DNA from: Apis mellifera
Taxonomy: Eukaryota > Arthropoda > Insecta > Hymenoptera > Apidae
Assembly: GCF_003254395.2 (NCBI RefSeq)
Contig: NC_037643.1
Coordinates: 15,675,463 to 15,739,462 of the forward strand
DNA: 64,000 nt
Direction of reading: 5' to 3'
A program made the translations under genes and the position numbers. This document shows, in pieces, positions 1-12,579 of this stretch. The notes beneath the pieces were generated by a model. It was not told where the DNA came from. It did not search any database and saw only the letters and a program-made list of their open reading frames with translations. Position 1 is the first letter of the stretch, and each line of letters opens with the position of its first letter.

Positions 1-956
1 AATATCTAATATCTAAAGTAAATTATGATTGCAACGTTCAGCATTCATTATCTATCATATCTCAATTGAAACGTACATAAAATTATATACGGAAATACTT
101 ATAAAACATCCACTCGAGCAATTAGTAATTAGCAATAAATACTAAATACAAATTGCATATTGCATTCAAAAAAAAAAAAATATTGAATAACAATTACAAT
201 AATTAGAAATTATTATGATGAAACTGTAAAAAAATAGAAAATTTGGATTTTATTATTATTTTTAAAATCCTTTTTTATAAATTTTCTCTCAGTCGAAAAT
301 AAATTACCTAACCTAACCTTTATGCATCTCTCGTCTAAAATTTATTTCAGTCTTCCACTTTCTACTTCCGTTTCTTTGAATTTCAAATGGCTCTTTCTCT
401 CCTCGATTCTCGCCGTTCGAAAAATCGTTCAGAATTGAATTCGTCGAATCGCGACAAACCCGATGCATTTGAGTGCAACGGCCTTTGTCGTAACCAATGG
501 ATGCACTCTCTCCTCACGTTTCTTACGGGCTGTTGGCCCCCTTTTTCTCATCGCTTTCGGCCGTCTGGACGATACAAGAACACCAAGAAGTCTTGTCAAG
601 ACCTGGCGTCAAACCTGGTTTCGTTTCTAAACACTCGATGGTTTCATTCCAATCACTGTATGGACCGCGATATGGCACAAGGACATTATGCTACACTGAC
701 CTCGTCTTCGTGTGACCCGAGCCGAGTGGCTCGCACTACCCACGTAATATATTCATGCTGCAACGTGGATGAAACTTGCACTGTTCTGCAACTACGATTA
801 ATAATAAAACAATGTTTATACGTTTCGTGGTATCGTGTAAAGAATTTCGAACGAATCGTGACTTCCAACGAATAAATCATTTATCTGGTAGAAAAATGAA
901 TTTGCGAGTCAAATTGAATTTTACAAATTCTTTATAATTTTATGAATTATATATTC
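1..956. other. Non-coding DNA upstream of the first visible exon
   Basis: AT-rich sequence up to about 340, then a more GC-balanced patch from about 340 to 880. That patch carries a plus-strand open frame of 162 codons (387-875). The frame has no recognisable domain, is rich in Cys, His and Trp, has no coding-like bias that I can see, and overlaps an open frame of similar quality on each strand. I treat it as a chance frame within a GC-richer, possibly regulatory or untranslated, segment. An isolated AACCTAACCT occurs near 308-318. Confidence 0.4.
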
Positions 957-1393
957 AGTTATATTTATATTTTTTTATTATATTTATTATATTTATATTT
1001 ATATTTATATTTATATTTATATTTATATTTATATTTATATTTATATTTATATTTATATTTATATTTTTTTATTATATTTTTTTATTATATTTATATTTAT
1101 ATTTATATTTTTTTATTATATTTATATTTATATTTATATTTATATTTATATTTATATTTATATTTATATTTATATTTATATTTATATTTATATTTATATT
1201 TATATTTATATTTATATTTATATTTATATTTATATTTATATTTATATTTATATTTATATTTATATTTATATTTATTTATATTTATATTTATATTTATATT
1301 TATATTTATATTTATATTTATATTTATATTTTTTTATTATATTTTTTTATTATATTTTTTTATTATATTTATATTTATATTTATATTTATATT
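957..1393. repeat. TATATT hexanucleotide microsatellite array
   Basis: About 435 bp built almost only from the hexamer TATATT/ATTTAT. It is interrupted by blocks of TTTTTTATTATAT near 1064-1090, 1108-1120 and 1328-1366. Read in one frame it encodes an endless Tyr-Leu or Phe-Ile dipeptide, which explains the 159-codon open frame here; this is not a gene. The interruptions recur with the same sequence, which suggests that blocks of the array were themselves duplicated. Confidence 0.95.
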
Positions 1394-1670
1394 CAGTTAT
1401 ATTAATCTTGTCTTCGCTTAGATCTTTTATTCTTTGAAATTGAAGAATTGAATTTTGTATACACTTAGAAAATGATATATTTTATTTCTCAAATGATTAT
1501 CAATGTAATTTAAAATTATAAAATTTATATTTGTAGATATTTTATTTGTTAAATGTGATTTAAAAGTCACATTCGCGTGATTTATAAATATAGATTAGTT
1601 GTATTAGATTACTTTCTTTTAGAAAATATTACAAATGAATTTTCATGAAACATTTAATTACCAGTAATTT

Positions 1671-1688
1671 ATATATATATATATATAT
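1671..1688. repeat. (AT)n microsatellite
   Basis: Nine AT dinucleotides in a row, about 280 bp upstream of the exon at 1972. Confidence 0.9.
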
Positions 1689-1729
1689 CACGTTTTTGAA
1701 TACTCGAAGAATGCAGCTTTCGCGTGAAC

Positions 1730-1920
1730 CTTTCATTAACTCGTCCGCTGGAAAAAAAAAACAATGCTAGAGCCAATTAAACTCGTTTAAGCTCTAAAGG
1801 AGCTATTATGTAAGAGCCTTTGGAGGGTAGCTGTCATTGTGTTTTATGAATAGTCCGCCACGATGATGAGCCATTTTTATCGTATGTGTCATTGTCTCGA
1901 ATAAATTGAGCTCGTTATAA
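1730..1920. other. GC-richer non-coding patch upstream of the exon
   Basis: A patch of mixed composition with no open frame, just upstream of the acceptor at 1970-1971. It contains homeodomain-like AATTAAA, a short inverted segment around GAGCC/AAGCTC, and TTTTATCG. Its contrast with the flanking AT-rich DNA is the only evidence that it may be constrained. Confidence 0.25.
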
Positions 1921-1971
1921 AAAGAACATTTGTTTTAGAAAAAAAATATATTTTATATTTTGTATTTTCAG

Positions 1972-2067
1972 AAAGAAGATGTATTTTGAAGAAGCATTGA
2001 AGGGGCATGCTTTTTCGGATGACAGTGTGGAATATCTTTGGGAGGATATAGAAAATCTCAGTCTGGA
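1972..2067 (+). CDS. Exon of an unidentified multi-exon gene (acidic segment)
   Basis: Seen directly: a T-rich tract ends in TTTTCAG at 1965-1971, then 96 nt stay open in one frame, then a GTAAGT donor starts at 2068. The open frame carries one leading base, then KK and a Met at 1979-1981 in good start context (A at -3). The peptide runs MYFEEALKGHAF, then SDDSVEYLWEDIENLSL, and the exon stops after the first two bases (GA) of the next codon. The segment is acidic, with an Asp/Glu-rich second half and no domain that I recognise. Length is a multiple of three, so the exon is symmetrical (phase 2 in, phase 2 out) and can be included or skipped. Joined to the exon at 55586 the split codon becomes GAA (Glu) and the frame stays open, so I infer one gene with an intron of about 53.5 kb. 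The Met could be an internal residue or a start. Alternatively this is the last visible exon of a different gene that continues elsewhere. Confidence 0.65.
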
Positions 2068-2569
2068 GTAAGTGCCAATTTATTTTTATTTATTTATTAT
2101 TGCAATCTGACGATTAGATTTTCCATTTCGAAAAATGTGATGTCGATAAGATAATGAAATATTTTTATGAATCATTCATATAGAGATAGGTAAAGGTTTA
2201 TTTGAAACGTTGATAAATTGAAGGAATTACTTTAAAAAAATTATTTTTGCAATTATATGCATCGTGATATTTATTGGAACAATAATTTAATTTAATTTCG
2301 TTAAAATTTTCTATTAAATTATAAAAATAAATAATTTCTGCAGTATCAAAAATATTTCATTATAATATCTAAACACTTTAAATTATTATATATCTACAAG
2401 TTTCCAAAAATCGTAATTTATCATAAAATATTACAAATATTTTTTATTGCAAATCTTCAAAATTATTAAAGTACGATCTCTAAGAACTTTAAAATTATTA
2501 CACTTTCAATAATATAAAAATTAGAATATTAATTATATCTAAAAATATTCTAGATTGTACGGTATATTT

Positions 2570-3070
2570 ATTATTATATTTATTATTATAAAGCACCTAT
2601 TCGTCGATCACATGACATTCCACGACAACAGTTCGATACCGGTACTCTGTTCGCATACTTATTTATATATTTCAACTTTCACTGATAACGAGAGCAACAT
2701 TCCACGAGCGGCGTCTTCTGAATATTTAGAGGTTATGTAGAGATTTCAGACTGGAAGTTCCAGTCTGTGTCGCGTATCCAGCCGGTTACACGCGCGTGAT
2801 CCTGCGGGACGAACGTGCAATTCAACGGTTTCCTTTTTTTTTTTCTCATGGTGGAAGGTTTGCCGCTGACATGCACAATTTTAACGACTCTTTTTGACAC
2901 AAGCACGCTCTCTGCGAATAATTAGGAGAACCGTGGTTACCGACAGTGTTAAAACATAGACGGAGAAGAAAGAGATCTGAATCGTAATAGGATATTGTTC
3001 TGTCCAGGTGCAGTAAGTTTTTATTCCTTTCTCTTTTATCTTTTCTCTCGAGTCGTTGTATTTTCATATG
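2570..3070. other. GC-richer non-coding patch with a perfect palindrome
   Basis: Contains an inverted repeat at 2747-2767 (arms CAGACTGGAA and TTCCAGTCTG, one-base centre) followed by a CG-rich run ending near 2820. Short open frames here on both strands show no domain. No splice structure was seen. Confidence 0.3.
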
Positions 3071-4260
3071 CTAATTCAAGTTTACGGTGAAATAAAGGAA
3101 TAATTGAGGATTTTGTGGTATGAGAAAGGGGCAAACTTTTAAAAATTTTTGTATTGTTATTTATATGTAATATATTGAGAAAAAAAAAATATATATATAT
3201 ATATGTAAATAATATATCGAAAAGAATATTTTATTTCATATATAAGTCACGTTTAGATTTCGATAAAAAATAAGAAATAAATAAATTGTGTGAAATAAAA
3301 ATATAAATTTGGATCTTTTTTTAAAATGGAAAATGAAATTTTTTATTAACAATAATCATATCATATCATAAATAAATAATTCCTTAATTTAATTGTAATT
3401 TAATTATAATATATTAATTAATGTATAATATACCTATATAATATACCTAAATATATTTCTAACATTAGATATTAGAATTAAAATTAGAAATTATTAGAGA
3501 AATTTTCTAATTTTGTTTTTAAGTGTATATTAAAATAAAATAATCGTCGTAAATTTAGAAATATAACGATTATTGATAGAATATAAGAGTATATATAGGA
3601 TAGGAATAATTACGAAGTTCCTAATAATATCGTTAAGCTATCAATAACACTATTTGAACAAAATAAAGCTCGACAAATAACAGTCTATTGACAATGACAA
3701 ACTCATTCTTATTTGAAGTTGATATTAGCAAACAAGATCTCAATAATCAATTTACACAATCACAATATCTATTACGTTAAAATGGTTGACAATCTTCAAT
3801 TTTTTTTAATAAATTTTCTCTTATATCAATACTTTTTATTACAAGCTTATTTTATATTTTAATTTTATTTAATTTTAATTTTAATTTGTCATATGATTAA
3901 TTTTGACATGTATTATTTATTTTTCTTATTAAATTCTCAATATCAAAATATATTTCTATATATTATATACTATATGTATATTAATATTTCACATTTAATT
4001 TAAAAATAAAATAAATTAAGTTATACATACATGTATTTAATTAATCATAATAAATTCGTTTTCCAAGAAACTAATATCACATTATAGAATTCTCTAAAAA
4101 ATTTTTAAATAAAATATTTCATACAAAATTTTAAAAAAATTAAATAAATTGAAAACTTAAAAATAATTTTCAATATCTTTCACTATCATCAACGATATAA
4201 GGGAGAAAGATATATTTCTTCTTAATTATATCGAGATACATATCTCTATGCATTATATAC
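3070..4260. other. AT-rich intronic DNA, nothing specific seen
   Basis: Low-complexity A/T sequence with short (AT)n runs such as 3190-3204. No open frame or splice structure that I would support. Confidence 0.6.
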
Positions 4261-4445
4261 ATAAATTGGCAGTTCAGTTTGCACACCATGAGTCTATTAG
4301 AGCAAAGTGCAATGTTCCAACATGTATGCGTTAACCCGGTTTCGGTGTCATCAATGTCATCAATGTGACAACTAGGCCGCCGCCAGCTCGAGTTCCGTTC
4401 ATTATCATCAGTTTAAATATCATAGCTTTATGTACCCACTTCTCC
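4261..4445. promoter_or_regulatory. Possible enhancer with a TGTCATCAA direct repeat
   Basis: A GC-richer island in AT-rich DNA. At 4346-4369 the nonamer TGTCATCAA occurs twice in tandem and is followed by TGTGAC. TGTCA (TGACA on the other strand) is the known core of Meis/Homothorax sites, and ATCA/TGAT is the half-site of Pbx/Extradenticle. The reading as a Hth/Exd-type element is inference from motif match only. Confidence 0.3.
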
Positions 4446-7425
4446 TCAATTTATCACGAGAATTTATTCAATTGTTCAGAGGAAATAATTTCGAATTAGA
4501 CCAAATATCGAACATTTTAAATTTCAAAAAGAACAAATTCAAATTATAGTTTATTTTCATTTGAAAATAAATTTATAAATAAATTTATAAATAAATATAA
4601 TTGTATAATTTATTTAAAATAGAAAAGATCAAAAATTCTTCAAATCGATCCAATTCGATAATAAAGAAAGATAAATTATTTTTAATATTAGAACTAAATA
4701 TATAAATTCGTTATTTTAAAATAAATGATCATAGATATATGTCATACGATATTTCTGTATTCTCTTCTTGATACTGAACAAGATTTTTGAAAGTATCAAT
4801 AAAAATAATCTTTATTGTCATTGTTCTCACAGACTCATCTTTTCACAAACTCTTCTCTCATTAATATATCTTTTATTAATCAATCTGAAAAAAAAAGGTG
4901 AAATATCGAATATACATAATGAAACTTACTTTTCTGCTCGTTCATAATCCTATTGTTTCAATTCAATTTAACCTAACTTTCCATCTTATATCCAATTCGT
5001 TTTCTATTTCATTCAATAATGAAATACACCACGTATATATATATTATTGTTTGCAATTACATTATTCTTCGAAAAATCGCGGTTATTCTCGAGGTTATTA
5101 ACGTTCGTTAAGCATTTGGAATGACTGTTCATTTCGATCTTATTAAATTCAGCCATACTTGAATCGAGCGAAAACGATGGAACAAAGTGGTCTACACTCT
5201 GTGCTCGATCGATTGTCACGCCACTTTCTCACAAGACGTGAATTCTCAGCATTGAAATTCGTCTGATAGGTTGGGTCTTTGAACCGGTGATGATTGTTCT
5301 GAATAATACTCGTTTCTTTCTGGATCAATCCAACGAAAAGATCGTATTGTTGCAAGCGGAAGAGAATAGTTAGAGAAGTAATATAATGATAGATCGATAT
5401 CAAGGAAGTTTATTTTTCTACAAGATTGGTATATATTTTATGAATTTGAATTTCGTTAGAAAACAGAAATGAATCATATGAATACTATATAAGTCTATTG
5501 TAGTTTCATCAAATATTTGTAGTATTGAAAATTTATTTTACAAGTAAGGAATCATAATTGGATATTAACTCGTTGAAAAAATAACTTATTAAAAATTTCG
5601 AATAAAGTTATTTTAAGTAATTGCTTATTGAAATACTTGAATAATATTTATATAATAACATCATAACTATTATAGTTGATTATTTTATTTTGTGTAATTT
5701 AATATTTTTGTATAACTTCGATTGTTTAGCAATTACAATTATTTGCATTGAATAATAAATTATTGAACTTATTAATTAAAGTTTCTAAGTAAATTGTATA
5801 TAGTTTTAAAGGATATTAAATTTATGTATCAATATTGATCGTTCAAACTCTAGTATCTATGTAATCTGTGTAAAAACTTAATAAGCATGTTTCAATATCT
5901 AAAACTTTGAAAGTTCTGCGTTGAAAGTACTTTATTAAATGAATATTGAAATTATCGGATTTATTATGAAACTTATGTAATGAAATTATAATAACAGAAA
6001 AGAATTTTAAATATATGATTTGTTATGTAATATTAAGTTCTTTGTTCTTTATGTAATATAAGAATCAAGTTATAACAATCAATTCGACATTAATAATAAA
6101 ATAAAAAATAAAATTGTGCATTTCTAAAGATACTCATTGAACAATCTAAAAAAGTATATATTTCATTGTTTTTTTTTAAGCTGCGTTTTTTTTCTACTCG
6201 TCCATTAACAATATCTAAATACTTATTATAATTTCTGAATATATAAATTGCAAATTAACCACAAAATGAACAACACATTCCATTTTATATTTATATCAAT
6301 AATTCTACATTTATCGTTTATTACTCCACACTTATTTTATTACTTTATTTTGCTTCACTTTTTTTTATTCCATATTACCACGCTTTTCTCTACTCTACAA
6401 TACTTCATAATCCTCTTTCATGTTTCGATTACATCTCATTTGCATTCTTCATCACACGATAGACTCGAAGATACGATAATCTCAAGTAAGGTAATACAAT
6501 GTGACCAAAGATGGCCTAGCTAATTTCATTTCTCATCAACTGCAATTTCTACTATACATTTACCTACTTTCGAACGTCATTTTCTCAAAGTATGCGATAA
6601 ACAAACATCACCTCGAGCATGCAAGCAACATATCATTTCGACGAATTTCCATCAATCTACTCTTATCACGTGTAATAAACGAATATACAGAAAACATGCA
6701 AAACTGTAAATGTATCGATTGTATACAAGAATGAGGAAATACGAAGTCTGAAAATATATATCCCATTTGATGATAAAATTAATAAGAATTACTCTTGAGA
6801 GTTAATTTTTGGATAGTGAAAATTTTAAGGTTATTCTCAATATACATGATATACATGCATTATCAATTTTTTTTATTAACAGAAAATACATTAAATCCTG
6901 AATATTTTAAAATTTATAATTTTATCATATTATTCAATATTTATACATATTTATATATGTAAAGTTATATTTAAACGAATGAAAATTCTTAGAAACTTTG
7001 AGCATCGATTTCACCTTTTAAAAATGACATATTTCAATGAAAATTATTTATTATTGTGTTCTGTATTAATCATTAAAATTTCATTAAAAAAATAAAAAAA
7101 TGAATGCTTTCATTGAATCAATAGAATCATATATTCTCTAGAAATTTTTGAATATTGAATTGACATTTCTAATTTATATTGAAAAATGTTTATATATACA
7201 AATATTATTCTCAAATTTACTTTTTTTTCTCAATTTTCAATATCGAAAAAATATTTCGAAAAATCGATGAGGTTAGATTATAGGTTATGTATACCTCGAG
7301 TAAGGTTAAGTTATACATACGAACAAGCGACGCCTTAAAGATGAAAACAGGAACAATTTCTTCATTTTGTTTCAATTCTATTCGAGAGAAATTGTATGAA
7401 ACAACGATTCAAAACCACGAAATTA
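4446..7425. other. AT-rich intronic DNA with a few mixed-composition patches
   Basis: Mostly A/T-rich. Slightly GC-richer patches occur at about 5100-5400 and 6440-6720, with short overlapping open frames and no domain. A T/C-rich run lies at 6240-6480. No exon with both a convincing acceptor and donor was seen. Confidence 0.5.
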
Positions 7426-7690
7426 CCAAACGATAGTTCCATCACGTAAAATTACGAGCGGTAATGGATTAGAAGCGATCTCGTTGAATTGGAAACCGGT
7501 TCCAGACTTCGTGTCAGGATCCAGGGGAAATGTTGACGACGCGTGAGGGACCTCGTGATCGATTACCCAGGCCGCCTCTTTCCACGGCACTTTTTCGCGA
7601 AAGTGAAATTTATCCGCGAGCAAAGACAGGTTTCCTCGTTCGTCTCCACGCGTCGATTTCACGCCTCTTCTCTGTGAATGTGTATTCGAG
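7426..7690. promoter_or_regulatory. GC-rich intronic island with an inverted repeat around TTCGCGAA
   Basis: GC-rich island. At 7588-7605 there is an inverted repeat whose arms are CACTTT and AAAGTG around TTCGCG. The core TTTCGCGAAA resembles an E2F-type site, but the match is loose. A minus-strand open frame of 105 codons crosses it and has no domain. Confidence 0.25.
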
Positions 7691-8690
7691 GGGAAAATAA
7701 AAAGAGGAATATGAAATTTTTGAATTTTTATATTATACATTTTTTTAAATTAAAATACACGAGATTCTAATGAAAAAATATTTTCCTTTTTCAAAGAAAT
7801 TAAATTGAATTTTGCTATTTCGAAAAAATTTTCGATATTTTGAAATTTTTAGGTTTGTTTCCTGCTAAAGTAAAAATTTATATTGTGCATAAAATATATC
7901 ATGTTTCTAAGAATACATAAATATACATTCCAGAAATACATTCTAGAAATCAATAATAAATGGAATAATATAAAATATTTGATAATTCATTAAAATAGTA
8001 AGAAATATCGAATCTTATGAATTTGCTATAATGATTGTTACAAAAGGAAAGGATACTGTTCTTAATCTGTCAATTAAGTATTTATTCTTAACCTATATCG
8101 AGCTACAACGGAAATCCGTAATAACGCAATTTGCATAATAAGCGTCAGAAAAAACGAGAATGGATTGCGATTGGTTTTTCAATTATTGCGTTGATAAATC
8201 TGAAAATAAAACAAACCGATTCAATAGAATTTTCAAACTGTTGGATGTTCTAATTGAATCGAATGGGATAAATGAAAAGTATGATTAATGACTAGTGAAT
8301 CTTTTTTAATTGATAACTTTCTACGAGAATAATAAGAAAATAATATCAAAAAATCTTTAATCTGAGATCGAATCGGTTAATTACACGAGATTGTATCCGA
8401 GATTAAGGTCTTTTTAATTAATATCTCAAAATAAATCCGTTATTTTCTCAATAGGAAAACTTTTAATAAGAGAAAATTTTACCGCATTATTTAAGCAACA
8501 AAAGTTTCACTTTACAAGTAACACTATTTATTCTACTTTTTATTTTCTTCCTAAAAATAGAAATATTATACTAGATCCAATGTTAAAATAAAATTTTAAC
8601 ACGTCGAAAAATAATCATTGAAACAACATTCTTACCTATCAGTCAATGCACCTTAAACAAATAGTTTTACAAATAGTATTCGCGAATGAT
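7691..8690. other. AT-rich intronic DNA, nothing specific seen
   Basis: A/T-rich sequence without repeats, open frames or GC-rich patches that I could support. Confidence 0.6.
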
Positions 8691-8737
8691 CGCCCACGCG
8701 CTTCACCGTTGTAACCTCGACTTCCGATCAGTGTTCG

Positions 8738-8952
8738 ATGCAGCGCACGGCGCCGCTATTGACACCAATTTTCCTATCGATCGGTAAATCAGGTCATTGT
8801 CTTTATCAGCGTGGAATATCAATGTGGCCGCGCGTGTTGCATGCGGTTTGTCCCATTCTGGCCAGACCGGTACAGACCGATCACGAAGCTGGAATATTGT
8901 GGCGGAACGTCCGCAAGGAAATTGAATTAAACACGGGTCATATCTGCGTCAC
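8738..8952 (+). CDS. Weak candidate alternative first exon
   Basis: A GC-rich island (about 8690-9060) holds an ATG at 8738, right after ATCAGTGTT, which resembles an arthropod initiator. The frame is open for 71 codons and reaches a candidate donor GTAAGG at 8953 in phase 2, the phase needed by the exon at 55586. A competing donor-like GTAAAT at 8784 would be in phase 1 and would not fit. The peptide begins MQRTAPLLTPIFLSIG and has no recognised domain. If the ATCAGT is the start of transcription the 5' untranslated region would be only about ten bases, which argues against translation from this ATG. The island may instead be a non-coding first exon or an enhancer. Confidence 0.2.
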
Positions 8953-9060
8953 GTAAGGTCGATCGTTTCTCTCACTGCTGTTTCACTCGAGCGGATCGAG
9001 TTTCCAAGGTCATGTGAAAGTGCTGTCGATTGATTGAATTGATCGATATTGTAGAACGAT

Positions 9061-9830
9061 TAATGGGAAATGCGATTGGTCGTTATTCTAACGCGGATTT
9101 TGGTTTTTTAAAATTTTTTTTGCATTATTTTAATATTTCAGTTTTTTCGAAATTAATAGAGCGTTATAAAGTAATTTTTATATTGTTACGATTTTTCTAA
9201 TACTATTGGTAAAAATCTACAAATAGATAGTATTTTATTAGAATTGAGGTTATTAATCAAAAATTAGTTTCAATTTGTTTTTAATTAATTTGTTACATTT
9301 TTTGATATTATAATATTATATGATACGTTATTAATTCTATTAATCTAAATCTATCTTGAAAAAATAATAAGGGAAGTATTTAATAAGTGAACTTTTTAAG
9401 CAGAGAAAAATGTTTATTAATCATTCTTTAAGTTTATTTTTCAATAATTTATTTATAACTTTACAAACAATTTTTTTTTATCTATTCTTAATCCGCTTAA
9501 TTAACTTTTTTATATTTTCCTTAGAAATTCTTAAGAAATTTTTATGGATTATAAAATTTATTATTAGAAAATTGAAATACAAAATTTCTAAATAAAAATA
9601 TATTTTCTATATTTTTTGATTTATTTCTTTTCACTTTAAATTTTTGATAATTTTGAATAAAAACTATCTTTTTCGTAAAAATTTTATATAATATTCACTA
9701 TCCAAAAATTTAAAGAATAAATTTTTTCGACCAAATTAAAAAACAAAAATCAAGAATATATATGTATATATATATATATTTAAAAAATCTTTTTCCCTGT
9801 ACAAATTTTTCCTCATCTCATTCACAGTAA
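9061..9830. other. AT-rich intronic DNA, nothing specific seen
   Basis: Very A/T-rich. An open frame at 9410-9595 made of Phe, Leu, Ile and Lys is typical of chance frames in such DNA. Confidence 0.6.
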
Positions 9831-9859
9831 GATCCAGATCAGGATCGTTTTGTTAACGA

Positions 9860-10130
9860 AACAAAAAAAATCGGAGCGGTACTTTGCCGCGTGGCTTACC
9901 ACGGATTCAAGCGCTCGTTAATTCAGCACCCCGCCGCGATTTCCGCCGGCGCTCGAGGATCATTCCATGCGCGATTATATCGGCGCAATACGCCTACGCA
10001 CATCGCTATTCCTTTGTAATTAACCTTATCGTCGATCGTGTGGTTAATTATTAATAGGATTCCACTTGAGCCTGGCTTTATCTTAACCTCCGACCGAGGA
10101 TCGTTTTATTCGAAGTCTGTTTTTTTTTCT
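9860..10130. promoter_or_regulatory. GC-rich island with clustered homeodomain-type sites
   Basis: GC-rich island with no open frame. It carries GTTAATTCAG (near 9917), TAATTAACC (near 10018) and GGTTAATTATTAATAGG (near 10041), all with TAAT cores, plus CG-rich spacers. Dense TAAT cores inside otherwise GC-rich DNA suggest a developmental enhancer; this is inference from motif content. Confidence 0.3.
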
Positions 10131-10139
10131 TTTCATTCC

Positions 10140-12560
10140 TCGTGTAATTGATCGAAAAAAGAAAACAATTAACCACAGGATAAATCAATTGATAGATTGA
10201 TTGGTAAATTGGAGAATGGAAAGTGGAAGAAATTTTTAAATTTTCAACTTATTATGGATTATGTTGTTGTAATTTTTTTTATGTTTGAAAAATATTTATG
10301 TAAATATTATTTTTGTAAAAACACTGAAAAAAGTATAAATGATAGATTTCTAATTTTATTAATCAATGAATTGAAATATTTCTTAGTAATTTTTTTTTAT
10401 ATATGATATTTTATTTTGATATTGAAAAGTATTTAATAAATATCAAATGATATAGATATTTTAATTTCATTTATCACAAATAAGTTCAGTTGAAATATTT
10501 CCTAGTAATTTTCTTTTTTTTACTATGAAATTATTATATTATTATATTATACATTATATATCTTTTTATACTATGAAATTATTATTGAAAAATATTTATA
10601 CATCCTATTTATAATAATTTTATCAATCAAACCTCAATTAATAAACCATATAATAAATTGACTTGGAATATATCCTAGTAACTTTTTCATGTAACTAAAT
10701 ATTTTTCTCTACATGAAATTACCCTCTATAACATTAAAAACTAATTACGAAGTAAATTAAATGAAATGTATCAAATCATAAAATTAAGTATTATCTAATT
10801 TGAAAATTTAACGCGATAAACAGTGATAGGTAGAAAAAAAATGTCTTCCTTTTCCGGTCGCGACGGAAATCGTTGAAACGTAACACGTAGTACATGCAAC
10901 ACTTTCGTTGGATGCGAGGTCGAACGTGACTTGGATTTCATTTTTTGAGATGGAATAGCGATCGAGGATTGCGAAAGGTTAACATTTTAACATCGAGTGT
11001 TTCGTTATTAATCGATATCGATATTTTACGAAACCACTTTACCGGAAAAAAAAAATTAATCACAAGCATTTATGAAACATAGTATACAAAATCTGGAACA
11101 ATGTCCAATATATTTCATGCAATAGTTCAATTAATTATCCAGTGATTAATTTCGATGTAGATTCGAAGAAGAATGAAGGTGCAACGCGAATCATGAAAAT
11201 TGTATCTAGTAATAATCTAGTAATAATTGCATCAGAAACTTGATTGGATCGTAGGCGAAAAATAATATTCAACGATCAACGCTGTTAATTGTTTTTGCCA
11301 GATAGCGATACTTTCTCTTCTGACAGATTTCTCAGGGAAAACAAAAAAAAGCTTCTTTCTTTTCTCTTTTTTTAACGCGCGTCAGCGGAGCGCATAGACA
11401 TTGTGCTTAACTGATTCTCTCTATGTATTATTTATGAAAAATTGAAAGAGTTGTTTTGCAAAATTTGCATAGAAATTTATGACACCATTTCGAATGTTGA
11501 TTTTTCTATTTCGAATTTTTTTCGAAAAAAAAAAAAAAATAAATTAAACTCGTGTATTATTAATTATTAGAAATTTATATTATTTTGAAAGAATAAAAAA
11601 GAATGAAATTAAATCAATGAAATGAAATTGATTAATTGAGAAGTTTCGAAAAGTTAAAGGTTAGAAGAATTGGTAAAAATTTCAAAATACATATGGAATC
11701 GATGGAATCGATTCTGGCACGGTTATTTCCGCTTGTCCGCTTATTAAGTTCACAAGATCTCACTGGGAATGGGATCTCAACGAGTAGATTTTGTGTAAGT
11801 AAAATGTCCACTATATTGTAAATTTAAATTTAAAATTATATATTATATACATTGATTATCACAATAATTATAAAAATTATGTATAATACAGTTTCATAGT
11901 TTTATTATCAAAAATATGAGGAGAAAAGATATGTAAAAAAATTTAATTATCATTTATTAAGTAGATATTTATGAATATATAAATATTACATAAGATTGTA
12001 ATATTTTATCTATTTCTTTCTTATTAAAAATTTAAAAATTTTCTAAATCTAGAATTTTCAGAATAATTCTTACATTAAAAATTATATTTTCATTAATGAA
12101 AATTCATTTTCATTATTCTCGCTTAAATATTATTTGTAGATAAAATGTAAAATGTACATTGTTAAGTTTATAGAATTAATAATTTTTGCATTAATTATAG
12201 ATAATGTTAAATGTACATATAACTTACAACTTTTCCATGCGTATCAAGTGAATTTCTGATGAGATAAGTGAATTTTTAGTATAATTTAAATCTGGTAAAT
12301 AAGATTATTTGCTATTCAAAAATTAATTAAGATACTAATAAGAATATAAATCTTTAGTTAATAATATTTTGATGTATTAAATCAGAGAAAGTTGCATATT
12401 TACCAGTAAAAAAAATTTTTGATGCAGAATATTTGAAACATTTTAGCCTATATTAATTACTTAAAAATTGCGAATAAATAACAAAGAAAAATCATAATCT
12501 AAATTTAAAAAAATTCAAAAATAAGTAATAATAAAATTTCTCTTTTCTTCGAGGAAAAAA
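10140..12560. other. AT-rich intronic DNA with one small GC-richer patch
   Basis: Mostly A/T-rich. A mixed-composition patch at about 10850-11000 has no exon-like structure. Poly-A runs occur at 11048-11056 and 11526-11540. Confidence 0.5.
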
Positions 12561-12579
12561 TAGAACTGAACTTTCATCT

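Noticed and set aside
387..875. 162-codon open frame beginning MALSLLDSRRS
   Set aside because: No domain, no splice or start support, and competing frames on both strands; kept only as a GC-richer segment.
942..1421. 159-codon open frame of alternating Tyr-Leu and Phe-Ile
   Set aside because: It is the hexanucleotide microsatellite read through; no gene.
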